A stretch of 5,820 nt of DNA from Clostridiales bacterium (GCA_019421725.1 JAHZES010000072.1:4021-9840), one strand, 5' to 3'; shown: positions 1-5,820, numbered from the stretch's first letter. Notes: generated by a model from the sequence alone, not told the origin. Numbers and translations are program-made.

Positions 1-425
1 GCAGCAGGCTGAATCAGCTGAGCTTCGGTTCGTTCAACAAACAGTTCGCGCCAAACCGAACCGCCTACGATTGGCTGACCAGAGACGATGCGGTGGTGGA
101 CGCCTACTGCGCCGACCCGTACTGCGGTTTTGTGTTTACCGTGGCGGCGTTTCAGGATCTTTTTTCCGGGCTTTGCTACATTCAGAACAAGCGTAATCTG
201 GCAAAAATTCTGCCGGGGCTGCCGGTGTTCCTGTTTTCCGGCTCCGAAGATCCGGTGGGCGGGAACGGCCGCGGCGTGCAGAAGGTCGCGCATGCGCTGC
301 TGGACGCCGGCGTCAGAAATGTAACGGTTAAGCTGTATGCGGGAGCGCGCCACGAGGTGCTCAATGAGCTGAACCGCGGTCAGGTCTATTCCGATGTGCT
401 TACATGGATCGAAAACCACCTGTAA
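1..425 (+). CDS. Alpha/beta hydrolase, monoacylglycerol lipase/lysophospholipase-like (C-terminal part; 5' end outside window)
   Basis: The reading frame is open from the left edge (first whole codon at base 3) to TAA at 423-425, giving the last 140 residues of a protein that would be about 300 residues if typical of its family. The run LSFGSFNKQF near the start, then a WL-x-RD-x-x-V-x-x-Y-x-x-DP-x-CGF pattern, is characteristic of Firmicutes hydrolases of the serine aminopeptidase S33 / Hydrolase_4 group (COG2267). The acid and base of the catalytic triad can be placed: Asp in SGSEDPVG (visible residue 83) and His in GARHEVLNE (visible residue 117). The nucleophilic Ser elbow (G-x-S-x-G) must lie upstream of the window. 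Members are cytoplasmic or membrane-associated esterases acting on monoacylglycerol or lysophospholipid esters; the substrate here is unknown. An internal GTG at 93 is not a likely start because clear family homology continues upstream to the edge. A terminator follows directly. Confidence 0.88.
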   Translation, partial: SRLNQLSFGSFNKQFAPNRTAYDWLTRDDAVVDAYCADPYCGFVFTVAAFQDLFSGLCYIQNKRNLAKILPGLPVFLFSGSEDPVGGNGRGVQKVAHALLDAGVRNVTVKLYAGARHEVLNELNRGQVYSDVLTWIENHL

Positions 426-443
426 GGCGGCGGAATGATCACG

Positions 444-475
444 GGGCGGGGTGGAAAAGTCCATCCCGCCCTTTT
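444..475 (+). terminator. Rho-independent terminator after the hydrolase gene
   Basis: The left arm at 444-455 (GGGCGGGGTGGA) pairs with the right arm at 460-471 (TCCATCCCGCCC): 12 base pairs with a single G-T wobble (451/464), a four-base AAAG loop, and TTTT at 472-475. The stem begins 18 bases after the hydrolase stop codon. The T-tract is short, so termination may be incomplete. The hairpin also shows that the extended reading frame from the ATG at 435 is not the true N-terminus of the next gene. Confidence 0.85.
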
Positions 476-486
476 GGTGCCTGTGT

Positions 487-492
487 GGAGGG
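487..492 (+). promoter_or_regulatory. Ribosome binding site of the QueG-like gene
   Basis: GGAGGG lies five bases before the ATG at 498. It decides the start: the in-frame ATG at 435 has only weak purines ahead of it, and reading from there would translate through the terminator hairpin and add 21 residues that do not look like the family. Confidence 0.8.
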
Positions 493-497
493 TTTGT

Positions 498-1205
498 ATG
501 CAGATTGATTTTTCGCCGTTGGAAAAACGGCTTTGGGAGGACGGAATTGCGCAGATCGGCTTTTCGGACCTGCACGGGCTGCTGCCGGAGCGTTATGCGC
601 ATTTGCCGTATGGGATTACGCTGGTGTTCCGGCTTTGCAGTGGTGTGCTCGACGAGGTGGAAACTCGTTTTGCACCGACGTTTACTTACTTTCAGCATTA
701 CAGAGCGGTCAACGCCGCGTTGGATAACGCCGCGCTGCGTACGGCAGTCTTTCTGGAACGTGTCGGCTTTCTTGCCATGCCGGTTCCTGCGTCTCAAAGC
801 GTACATGACATGGGGCCGTATTCAGGTGCGTTTCAGCACAAAACGGCCGCCGTTCGGGCGGGGCTCGGGTGGATCGGTAAAAGCGCACTATTTGTTTCGC
901 CGCGGTTTGGCCCAAGAGTGCGGCTTTGCACGGTGCTGACAGACTGCCCGCTGCCGAACGCACAGGCAGCCGTTTCCGTCTCCCGGTGCGGCGGCTGCAG
1001 CCGCTGTGTGGACTCCTGCCCCGCGCATGCGATCACCGGTAAAGAATACAGCCCGGGGATGGCCCGCCATGAAATTTTTGACCCGGAGGCATGCAGCCGG
1101 CACATGAAGCAGGCCTATCTGCAGATAGGCCGCGGCGCAGTTTGCGGAATCTGTGCGGCAGTCTGCCCGTTTGGAAAACAACCGCAAAAGGGGAACTTGC
1201 AATGA
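498..1205 (+). CDS. Short QueG-like (epoxyqueuosine reductase family) double 4Fe-4S cluster protein
   Basis: This is a 235-residue soluble protein of the QueG/COG1600 family. QueG reduces epoxyqueuosine to queuosine in the wobble position of tRNA, using cobalamin and two 4Fe-4S clusters. The core signature AGLGWIGK is at residues 121-128. Asp104 in HDMGP aligns by eye with the conserved Asp ahead of this motif in QueG, probably the catalytic proton donor. All eight cluster cysteines are present: C164, C167, C170, C174 (C-x2-C-x2-C-x3-CP) and C199, C216, C219, C223, the last three again C-x2-C-x3-CP. Classical QueG is longer (roughly 300-390 residues); this form ends 12 residues after the last Cys and lacks the usual C-terminal extension, so it may be a compact QueG or a paralogue acting on another substrate. 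The stop codon overlaps the tcdA start (ATGA at 1202-1205), implying translational coupling. Family assignment is firm; the precise reaction is not. Confidence 0.85.
   Translation: MQIDFSPLEKRLWEDGIAQIGFSDLHGLLPERYAHLPYGITLVFRLCSGVLDEVETRFAPTFTYFQHYRAVNAALDNAALRTAVFLERVGFLAMPVPASQSVHDMGPYSGAFQHKTAAVRAGLGWIGKSALFVSPRFGPRVRLCTVLTDCPLPNAQAAVSVSRCGGCSRCVDSCPAHAITGKEYSPGMARHEIFDPEACSRHMKQAYLQIGRGAVCGICAAVCPFGKQPQKGNLQ
1112..1131. repeat. Perfect 20-bp palindrome inside the QueG-like gene
   Basis: The half-site GGCCTATCTG is followed directly by its exact reverse complement. In RNA this would fold as an 8-bp stem with a TGCA loop. It lies in codons for residues about 206-211 (AYLQIG), between the two cysteine clusters, and ends 71 bases (1131 to 1202) before the tcdA start codon. 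No function is known from the sequence. An effect on mRNA folding or on coupled translation of tcdA is only a possibility. Confidence 0.6.
1188..1193 (+). promoter_or_regulatory. Ribosome binding site of tcdA
   Basis: AAGGGG, within the longer purine run AAAAGGGGAA (1186-1195), lies eight bases before the ATG at 1202 and inside the last codons of the QueG-like gene. It supports 1202 as the start rather than the in-frame ATG at 1091, which lies deep within the upstream gene. Confidence 0.75.
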
Positions 1206-1945
1206 ATCCGTTTACCCGTACCGAGCTTTTGCTGACGCCGCAGGGCGTTGAAAAACTGAAGCGTTCCGCCGTTGCAATTTTCGGCGTCGGCGGTGTTGGC
1301 GGTTTTGCTGCGGAGGCGCTTGCCCGCAGCGGCGTCGGAAGGCTTGACCTGTTCGATCATGATACCGTCAGCCTTTCCAATTTGAACCGCCAGATCATTG
1401 CTACGCTGGACACTGTGGGCGAACCGAAGGTAGAAGTGATGAAAAAGCGGATCGCCTCCATTAACCCGGCGGCCGAGGTTCGCGCAAACCGCTGCTTTTA
1501 TCTGCCGGAGAATGCCGATTCCATTGACCTTTCGCAATATGATTACATCATTGATGCGGTGGATACGGTTTCGGCAAAGCTGGAGCTTGCCGAACGGGCG
1601 ACCCGGCTCGGCGTGCCGGTGATCAGCTGTATGGGCGCGGGCAACAAGCTGGATCCGACCCGGTTCGAGGTGGCCGATCTTTCGAAAACAAGCGTTTGTC
1701 CGTTGGCGCGCGTGATGCGGCTCGAACTGAGACGGCGCGGGATCACACACCTGAAGGTGGTTTATTCCAAGGAAGAGCCGCGCACGCCGCTGAAGGCGGA
1801 GCCAAATGACGCACCGGGCCGCCGCAGCGTTCCGGGAAGCGTCTCCTTTGTCCCGTCGGTTGCAGGGCTTATTGCCGCCGGAGAGGTTATCCGGGAACTG
1901 TGCGCAGAGTTTTTGGCGTCCGGGGAGGAGCGGCAAAAGGCGTAA
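1202..1945 (+). CDS. tcdA: tRNA threonylcarbamoyladenosine dehydratase (TcdA/CsdL, E1-like ThiF fold)
   Basis: This 247-residue protein belongs to the ThiF/MoeB/E1-like ATP-dependent family. TcdA activates t6A at position 37 of ANN-decoding tRNAs with ATP and dehydrates it to the cyclic form ct6A, which sharpens decoding. The nucleotide-binding glycine loop GVGGVGG is at residues 28-34. The following strand carries D52 and D54 and leads into the family motif SNLNRQ (59-64), with the conserved Arg at 63. EPKVEVM (74-80), SINP (86-89) and IDAVD (117-121) follow in the usual order, then CMGAGNKLDP (143-152), typical of TcdA rather than of MoeB or ThiF. The length fits Firmicutes TcdA; no C-terminal membrane helix is seen. 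The start at 1202 overlaps the upstream stop and has a good ribosome site. It is the last gene of a two-gene operon, followed by a bidirectional terminator. Confidence 0.93.
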   Translation: MNPFTRTELLLTPQGVEKLKRSAVAIFGVGGVGGFAAEALARSGVGRLDLFDHDTVSLSNLNRQIIATLDTVGEPKVEVMKKRIASINPAAEVRANRCFYLPENADSIDLSQYDYIIDAVDTVSAKLELAERATRLGVPVISCMGAGNKLDPTRFEVADLSKTSVCPLARVMRLELRRRGITHLKVVYSKEEPRTPLKAEPNDAPGRRSVPGSVSFVPSVAGLIAAGEVIRELCAEFLASGEERQKA

Positions 1946-2009
1946 ATTGCTCCGAACGCCTTGCGGCAGGCCGGGGAAAGGCGGGACTTACGAAATGAAA
2001 AAGTCGACA

Positions 2010-2045
2010 AAAAGAAGCTCCGTAAGCCAATACGGAGCTTCTTTT
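2010..2045. terminator. Bidirectional intrinsic terminator between convergent operons
   Basis: The arms at 2010-2024 and 2031-2045 form a perfect 15-bp stem with a six-base AGCCAA loop. The stem core AGAAGCTCCGTA is flanked by an A-tract on the left and a T-tract on the right, so the RNA ends in a U-run whichever strand is transcribed. It stands 64 bases after the tcdA stop and 64 bases past the stop of the - strand gene, serving both. The rest of the 164-bp gap between stop codons shows nothing else convincing. Confidence 0.92.
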
Positions 2046-2109
2046 CGTTATAAATTGCGGGATGATCTGTGAAAGAAATTGCAGGTTTTTGGCGGTCAGC
2101 CGTGGGGAT

Positions 2110-4221
2110 TTAGTTAGAGCCGGAGGAAGGGGAGGAACCGCCGTTGTCCTCCGGAACGGAGATCGAATCGGTGCGGTAAATGAATTTGACGGAGCACGGG
2201 GCATTATCTGCCGAACCGGCAAAGCTTGTGTACTGGGTTGAGGCTTCTTTCAGCGCACGCAGACGGTTGACCAACCCAAGGGCCCCGTTGTTGTAAAGGT
2301 CGATCAGTTTGCCGATGCCGTCTTCTCCGCTGAGCGTTTTCATTCCGTCAGAAAGCTGCATTGCGCCGTTTTTCAGTTGAGAAACGCCGTTTGGCAGCTC
2401 GCTGCTCTTTGTTTTCAATTCGCCGATCCCGGCAAGCAGCTGCTGCATCCCGTCGTTCAGGCTGCTTGCACCGGGTTGAAGCTCTGTCGTCACCTTGTCG
2501 GCGATAGCGGAAGCAGCGTCGGTGTAATTTTTTAACCCCTGCTGAAAATCCTTGCGGTAGCTGTTCAGCTGCGCCTTCAGGCCGGTTACCGAGGAAGTCA
2601 GCTGATCCAAACCGTCGATCGCCTTCTGAACGCTGTTCTTCAGCGCCTGCTGGATTCCGCCGTTAACGGCGGCGGTTACGGTGGGCTCGCCGGCGGCATA
2701 AGCGGCAGCCAGCTGCTGCATGGTATTGGTCACGGCCGCGGCGACCGAGCTTTCCACATGGCCTGCCTTTACGGCAGCGGAATACTCTTCGGCGGTCATG
2801 TAATTGACGGAGGGACACTGGTTGGCCGCCTTCAGCCGCCCCAACGCCGCCGTCAGGATCACTGCCTGGCGCGCGGTATCGTACGCTTGCGGAGTGAAAT
2901 CGGTAATTGCGCCGATCTGGCTTTGCACGCCGGAGAGAACGGTTTTGTAATTTGCGGCGGTCAGCGTGACGGAAGAGGGGAGCAGACCGCTTTTTTTCAG
3001 CTGTGCTTCCACGCTCTTGATCTGCGCGGCCACAATGCCGTCAAGCTGCGTTTCGTAGCCGGAACTCGTCAGCGTGACATCGATTCCGGAAGCCTTAAGC
3101 TGAGTGCTGGCGGAGCCGAGCATGGCGGTAAACACCTGATCGGCTCCGGCGGTCAAACTGGCGTTATTGGCGACCAGTTGGTTAAGCCCGGCGGAAAGAG
3201 TGCCGGTGCCGGAAGAAAGCTTTTGTGCACCGGCAGCCAGCTGCTGCGCGCCGGTGTAGAGCGTTTTAACTCCACTGATCAGTTCATTGGATTTGGTAAG
3301 AAGAGTGTCAAGCCCGTTGTAAAGGGCGGAAGAACCGTCGGTCAGTTGGGTCAATCCGTCGGTAAGAGAGCTGATTTTTCCGTCCAGATCGTCAAGCGCA
3401 GAAGTGTCGTCCAGATCAAGCTCGTTAAAGAGGTCGTTCGTTACAAGAGTGAGCGAAGCGTCCAGTTCAAAATCCGTTACATCGGCAGAGACCGTGACGG
3501 ATTCCGGAATCTCAAGATCGTCCGCAGAAATTTCAAGGCTTTCCTGAAGACCGGGCAAGGCAAAGCCCATCACAATGCTGCGGTTGCCGTCATTGACCAC
3601 CTTTCCGTTGGAAACGGAGATATTGCTGAATTTCTTTCCGTCGAGCATCAGCCCGGTCACAACAACGAACGGAACCTTGACGCTCATGCTTTTGCCGTCA
3701 GCGGTAACGGTTTTTGTTTCGTTGTTCTGATACTCAAACGTCATGGTGACGCGGCCGCTCTTTCCCGCCAGCTCTTCGGCGGAAACCGTTTCGCCGTTCA
3801 GAGCGTATTTGACGGTAAGAGTGACCGGCAGCTTTTTCTCGGTGCTGCCGCGGTAATAAATATCGTTTCCCTCAGCGGCCCAGGTCAACTTGCCGCCGTT
3901 TTCGGAAAAGGCTTCATCGCCCTTCAGGTTCGTTACGCCGCTCAACTCCGAAAAATCCTCAAGGCTTTGAAGTTTCTCCGGGTTTTTGAGCCAATCACTT
4001 ACAAGGATCCGGCTGACGGAGCCGTCCGCTCCGGCGAGAACGTAAACGGTTTCTTCCTTGCTGTTTTTTTCGTCAGACTGCACGGCGCCGGTGGATGCGG
4101 CGGATGCGGACGGGGAGGAACCGTCGGAGTTCTGAGCGAAAACGGTTGCGCCAATGCCGCTGACAGCCAGCAGCACGCTGCAGCAAATTGCCACTACGGA
4201 GATCCATTTTTTACCCTTCAT
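2110..4221 (-). CDS. Exported protein with two LxxG heptad-repeat arms, partner of the MMPL transporter
   Basis: This 703-residue protein resembles exported heptad-repeat proteins related to YhgE/Pip that sit beside MMPL transporters in Firmicutes; its biochemical role is unknown. Residues 1-29 are a signal peptide: basic MKGKK, a hydrophobic core, and a likely cut after ATVFA. There is no lipobox. A Ser/Ala-rich linker (32-55) leads to a probably beta-rich domain (about 58-265). Arm 1 (286-359) has Leu every seven residues, usually with Gly three later. A central Ala/Gln-rich segment (360-580) holds an internal repeat, and arm 2 (581-630) repeats the heptads. The C-terminus ends in a short Gly/Ser tail, with no membrane anchor or LPxTG. 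The ATG at 4221 is preferred: the purines of GAAAGG sit nine bases upstream, whereas they abut the alternative ATG at 4230. The gene follows the MMPL gene by 29 bases, so co-transcription is likely. A scaffold or extracellular adaptor role is inferred. Confidence 0.85.
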   Translation of the reverse strand: MKGKKWISVVAICCSVLLAVSGIGATVFAQNSDGSSPSASAASTGAVQSDEKNSKEETVYVLAGADGSVSRILVSDWLKNPEKLQSLEDFSELSGVTNLKGDEAFSENGGKLTWAAEGNDIYYRGSTEKKLPVTLTVKYALNGETVSAEELAGKSGRVTMTFEYQNNETKTVTADGKSMSVKVPFVVVTGLMLDGKKFSNISVSNGKVVNDGNRSIVMGFALPGLQESLEISADDLEIPESVTVSADVTDFELDASLTLVTNDLFNELDLDDTSALDDLDGKISSLTDGLTQLTDGSSALYNGLDTLLTKSNELISGVKTLYTGAQQLAAGAQKLSSGTGTLSAGLNQLVANNASLTAGADQVFTAMLGSASTQLKASGIDVTLTSSGYETQLDGIVAAQIKSVEAQLKKSGLLPSSVTLTAANYKTVLSGVQSQIGAITDFTPQAYDTARQAVILTAALGRLKAANQCPSVNYMTAEEYSAAVKAGHVESSVAAAVTNTMQQLAAAYAAGEPTVTAAVNGGIQQALKNSVQKAIDGLDQLTSSVTGLKAQLNSYRKDFQQGLKNYTDAASAIADKVTTELQPGASSLNDGMQQLLAGIGELKTKSSELPNGVSQLKNGAMQLSDGMKTLSGEDGIGKLIDLYNNGALGLVNRLRALKEASTQYTSFAGSADNAPCSVKFIYRTDSISVPEDNGGSSPSSGSN
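2332..2481 (-). repeat. Second LxxG heptad arm (protein-level repeat)
   Basis: Residues 581-630 of the exported protein carry Leu at 581, 588, 595, 602, 609, 616, 623 and 630, an unbroken seven-residue period. Gly is at 584, 591, 598, 612, 619 and 626, three after each Leu. The fourth heptad has Lys605 in place of Gly, within TKSSEL. The pattern fits the X-X-X-Leu-X-X-Gly heptad family (TIGR03057 type), seen in YhgE/Pip-like and some MMPL proteins, and would form a long helical stalk. Confidence 0.8.
2914..3102 (-). repeat. Internal tandem repeat in the central segment of the exported protein
   Basis: Residues 374-401 and 407-436 share the pattern QLK-x-SG, then VTLT, then Y-x-T-x-L-x-G, then Q-x-I or QI. 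The second copy has about three extra residues before VTLT. The two copies sit between the heptad arms. The similarity is at protein level and was judged by eye, so it suggests an old duplication of a helical unit rather than a recent DNA repeat. Confidence 0.6.
3145..3366 (-). repeat. First LxxG heptad arm (protein-level repeat)
   Basis: Residues 286-359 carry Leu at every seventh position (286, 293, 300, 307, 314, 321, 328, 335, 342, 349, 356), eleven heptads without a slip. Gly is three later in nine of them (289, 296, 303, 317, 324, 331, 338, 345, 359); Lys310 and Asn352 are the exceptions. At about 1.5 Å rise per residue this would be a helix of roughly 110 Å if continuous, which is an inference from length only. 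Confidence 0.85.
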
Positions 4222-4230
4222 AAAAATCAT

Positions 4231-4236
4231 CCTTTC
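4231..4236 (-). promoter_or_regulatory. Ribosome binding site of the heptad-repeat protein gene
   Basis: Read on the - strand, GAAAGG runs directly into the ATG at 4230 and lies nine bases before the ATG at 4221. Normal spacing favours 4221, which also gives a cleaner signal peptide starting MKGKK. The site lies in the short gap after the MMPL stop codon. Confidence 0.65.
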
Positions 4237-4250
4237 AGGTTCGTTTCCTA

Positions 4251-5820
4251 TCAGTTTGCGTCGGCATCTGCCGAAGAGGAGGGCGGAGATTTTTTGCCCG
4301 GTTTAAAACCGATGCTCGTCGCGCAGATGACCGGATCCAGCAGCATGAACATTGCCGGCAGGATAAAGATGACGCAGAGCATGCTGATCAGAGCGCCGCG
4401 CGCCATAAGCATGCAGATGGAACTGATGATATCGATGTTTGAATAGATGCCGACACCGAACGTGGCGGCGAAAAAGCCCATTGCGCTGACGATAACAGAA
4501 GGGATCGAAGCCGAAAGCGCGGTGGTTACGGCGGAGCGTTTATCGTTGCCGAGCGAGCGCTCCTTGCGGTAGCGCGTAGTCATCAGAATCGCGTAGTCAA
4601 CGGTAGCGCCCAGCTGAATGGTGCTGATGCAGATCGGCGCAATAAACGGCAGCGTTGTGCCGGTGTAAAACGGGATGCCAAGATTAATGAAGATTGCCAG
4701 CTCGATGACGGCGACCAGAACGACAGGCAGCGTAATTGATTTGAATACGGCTGCGATAATTATAAATATGGCCACAATGGAAATGGTATTGACCACGGCA
4801 AAGTCGTGGTCGGTAATGGTGATCAGGTCTTTTGTACAGGGCGCTTCACCGATCAGCATGCCGTTGGGGTCGTATTTTTTCAGTATGGTATTAATGGCAT
4901 CGACCTGCGCGTTCACCTCGTCGCTGGCAACCTTGTATTTGGAACTGACCAGCATTAATTGATAGCTGCCGCTTTTCAGCACGCTTTTGAGCGAATCCGG
5001 CAGGATCTCTTCCGGCACCGAGGAGCCGAGCAGCGAATTGAGGCCGACGGAGAATTTCACGCCGTCCACCCGGTCGATCTCGTCCAGCATGTTCTGCGCG
5101 TCCTTGGAGGAGAGATCGGCATCCGCCAGAATCATGTGCGTGGAAGCCATGTCGAAATCATTCTGCAGCTTCGTGTTTGCAATGACGTATTCCATGTCCT
5201 TCGGCAGGGAATCGCCAAGATCGTAATAAACGCCGGTGTTGGAGTAGCCGTAAATGGCGGGAGCCAGTAAAACGGCAAATACGATCAGAAAGATCCAGCT
5301 GCGGTGTGTAACGGCAGCAGCCAGCCGATCCATTTTTGGAAGCAGGGTGCGATGCTGTGTTTTTTCAAGAAGGCGGTCAAGCAGCAGGATCATGGAGGGC
5401 AAGGTGGTGACACAGCCGATGACTCCCAGCAGCACGCCCTTTGCCATCACGATCCCAAGATCCCGGCCGAGCGTAAAGCTCATAAAGCAAAGCGCAATAA
5501 ACCCGGCCACGGTGGTGATCGAAGAGCCAACCACCGAGGTGATGGTGTTGGAAATGGCGTGTGCCATGGCGCGTTCCCGATCGTTTGCAAACCGGGTCTT
5601 CTGTTCATTGTAGCTGTGCCACAGGAAAATGGAATAGTCCATCGTTACGGCAAGCTGAAGCACTGCGGCGAGCGCTTTGGTGATGTAAGAAATTTCACCG
5701 AGGAAATAGTTGCTGCCCAAATTCCACAGGATGGACATCCCGATGTTGAGCAAAAACACCAGCGGAATGATCCAGGAATCCATAAAGATCATCATCGCCG
5801 CCGTGGCCAGAGCCACAGCG
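4251..5820 (-). CDS. MMPL/RND-superfamily membrane transporter (N-terminus beyond right edge)
   Basis: The frame is open from the right edge to TGA at 4251-4253. About 522 residues are visible of a protein usually near 700; TM1 and the first large extracytoplasmic loop are missing. Numbering from the GTG at 5816 (not a real start), hydrophobic spans lie near 1-12, 14-33, 46-66, 91-113, 122-147, 171-190, 339-357, 361-380, 388-412, 432-454 and 466-493. This fits TM2-TM12 of the RND fold, with the second extracytoplasmic loop at 191-338. The paired Asp-Tyr motifs of the proton-relay helices are both intact: D60-Y61 in TM4 (VTMDYSIFL) and D407-Y408 in TM10 (ATVDYAILM). This implies a proton-driven pump. 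MMPL proteins typically export lipids or hydrophobic compounds; the substrate here is unknown. The C-terminus is a short Lys/Pro/Ser/Asp tail without a domain. It is transcribed ahead of the exported heptad-repeat protein, a likely functional partner. Confidence 0.92.
   Translation of the reverse strand, partial: AVALATAAMMIFMDSWIIPLVFLLNIGMSILWNLGSNYFLGEISYITKALAAVLQLAVTMDYSIFLWHSYNEQKTRFANDRERAMAHAISNTITSVVGSSITTVAGFIALCFMSFTLGRDLGIVMAKGVLLGVIGCVTTLPSMILLLDRLLEKTQHRTLLPKMDRLAAAVTHRSWIFLIVFAVLLAPAIYGYSNTGVYYDLGDSLPKDMEYVIANTKLQNDFDMASTHMILADADLSSKDAQNMLDEIDRVDGVKFSVGLNSLLGSSVPEEILPDSLKSVLKSGSYQLMLVSSKYKVASDEVNAQVDAINTILKKYDPNGMLIGEAPCTKDLITITDHDFAVVNTISIVAIFIIIAAVFKSITLPVVLVAVIELAIFINLGIPFYTGTTLPFIAPICISTIQLGATVDYAILMTTRYRKERSLGNDKRSAVTTALSASIPSVIVSAMGFFAATFGVGIYSNIDIISSICMLMARGALISMLCVIFILPAMFMLLDPVICATSIGFKPGKKSPPSSSADADAN

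Noticed and set aside
435..497. Extended N-terminus of the QueG-like protein from the ATG at 435
   Set aside because: It would translate the terminator hairpin and add 21 non-family residues. The ATG at 498 has a strong ribosome site at proper spacing.
1115..1936. Open frame of 273 codons on the - strand, opposite tcdA
   Set aside because: Antisense shadow of a well-supported gene. The product has no recognisable domain and biased composition.
1995..2072. Possible 25-codon small ORF starting MKKSTK, with AAGGCGGG upstream
   Set aside because: It runs straight through the bidirectional terminator and encodes the hairpin arms, so its sequence is explained by the terminator. There is no independent sign of coding.
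2657..2672. 16-bp perfect palindrome (half-site CCGCCGTT) inside the heptad protein gene
   Set aside because: Shorter and made of GCC/GGC-type codons common in this gene. It is plausible by chance in GC-rich coding sequence and has no contextual link to regulation.
4222..4230. Start of the heptad protein at the ATG at 4230
   Set aside because: The purine run GAAAGG directly abuts this ATG, leaving no spacing. The ATG at 4221 has normal spacing and gives a cleaner signal peptide.
2758..4446. Open frame of 562 codons on the + strand, opposite the heptad protein and the end of the MMPL gene
   Set aside because: It is antisense to two genes with clear family features, has no family motifs, is rich in Arg/Gly/His as shadow frames are, and has no convincing ribosome site. 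The long openness comes from codon bias on the real strand.
5814..5816. GTG at 5816 as the start of the MMPL gene
   Set aside because: The frame stays open to the window edge, and the protein would lack TM1 and the first extracytoplasmic loop, so the true start lies outside.

Overview
The window looks like chromosomal DNA from a Gram-positive anaerobe of the Clostridia, most likely Oscillospiraceae/Ruminococcaceae-like. This rests on purine-rich Shine-Dalgarno sites, compact U-tailed terminators, a moderately GC-rich composition by eye, and a gene mix familiar from gut Firmicutes. The genus cannot be fixed from the sequence. No RNA gene, CRISPR array, insertion sequence or phage gene was seen.

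Layout: the left third reads on the + strand. It opens inside an alpha/beta-hydrolase of the monoacylglycerol lipase/lysophospholipase (S33-like) type, of which the last 140 residues are present (to 425). A strong intrinsic terminator hairpin (444-475) follows. Next comes a tightly coupled pair: a short QueG-like protein with two predicted 4Fe-4S clusters (498-1205), then the tRNA t6A dehydratase TcdA (1202-1945). The stop codon of the first overlaps the start codon of the second (ATGA). Both families act on the tRNA anticodon loop, so this looks like a small tRNA-modification operon. The exact substrate of the short QueG-like protein is not proven.

The right two thirds read on the - strand and converge on the tRNA-modification pair. 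The 164-bp gap between the blocks holds a long hairpin with an A-tract on one side and a T-tract on the other, which should terminate transcription from both directions. In transcription order the - strand operon encodes an MMPL/RND-type membrane transporter (right edge to 4251, N-terminus beyond the window). It is followed 29 nt later by a 703-residue exported protein (4221-2110).

The exported protein has a signal peptide, a probable beta-rich domain, and two arms of Leu-x-x-Gly heptads flanking a central segment. It has no C-terminal membrane anchor. The two genes probably work together at the cell envelope: the MMPL protein moves a lipid or other hydrophobic substrate, and the long heptad protein acts as an extracellular partner. 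That joint role is inferred from linkage and architecture. This pair is the most interesting content of the window.
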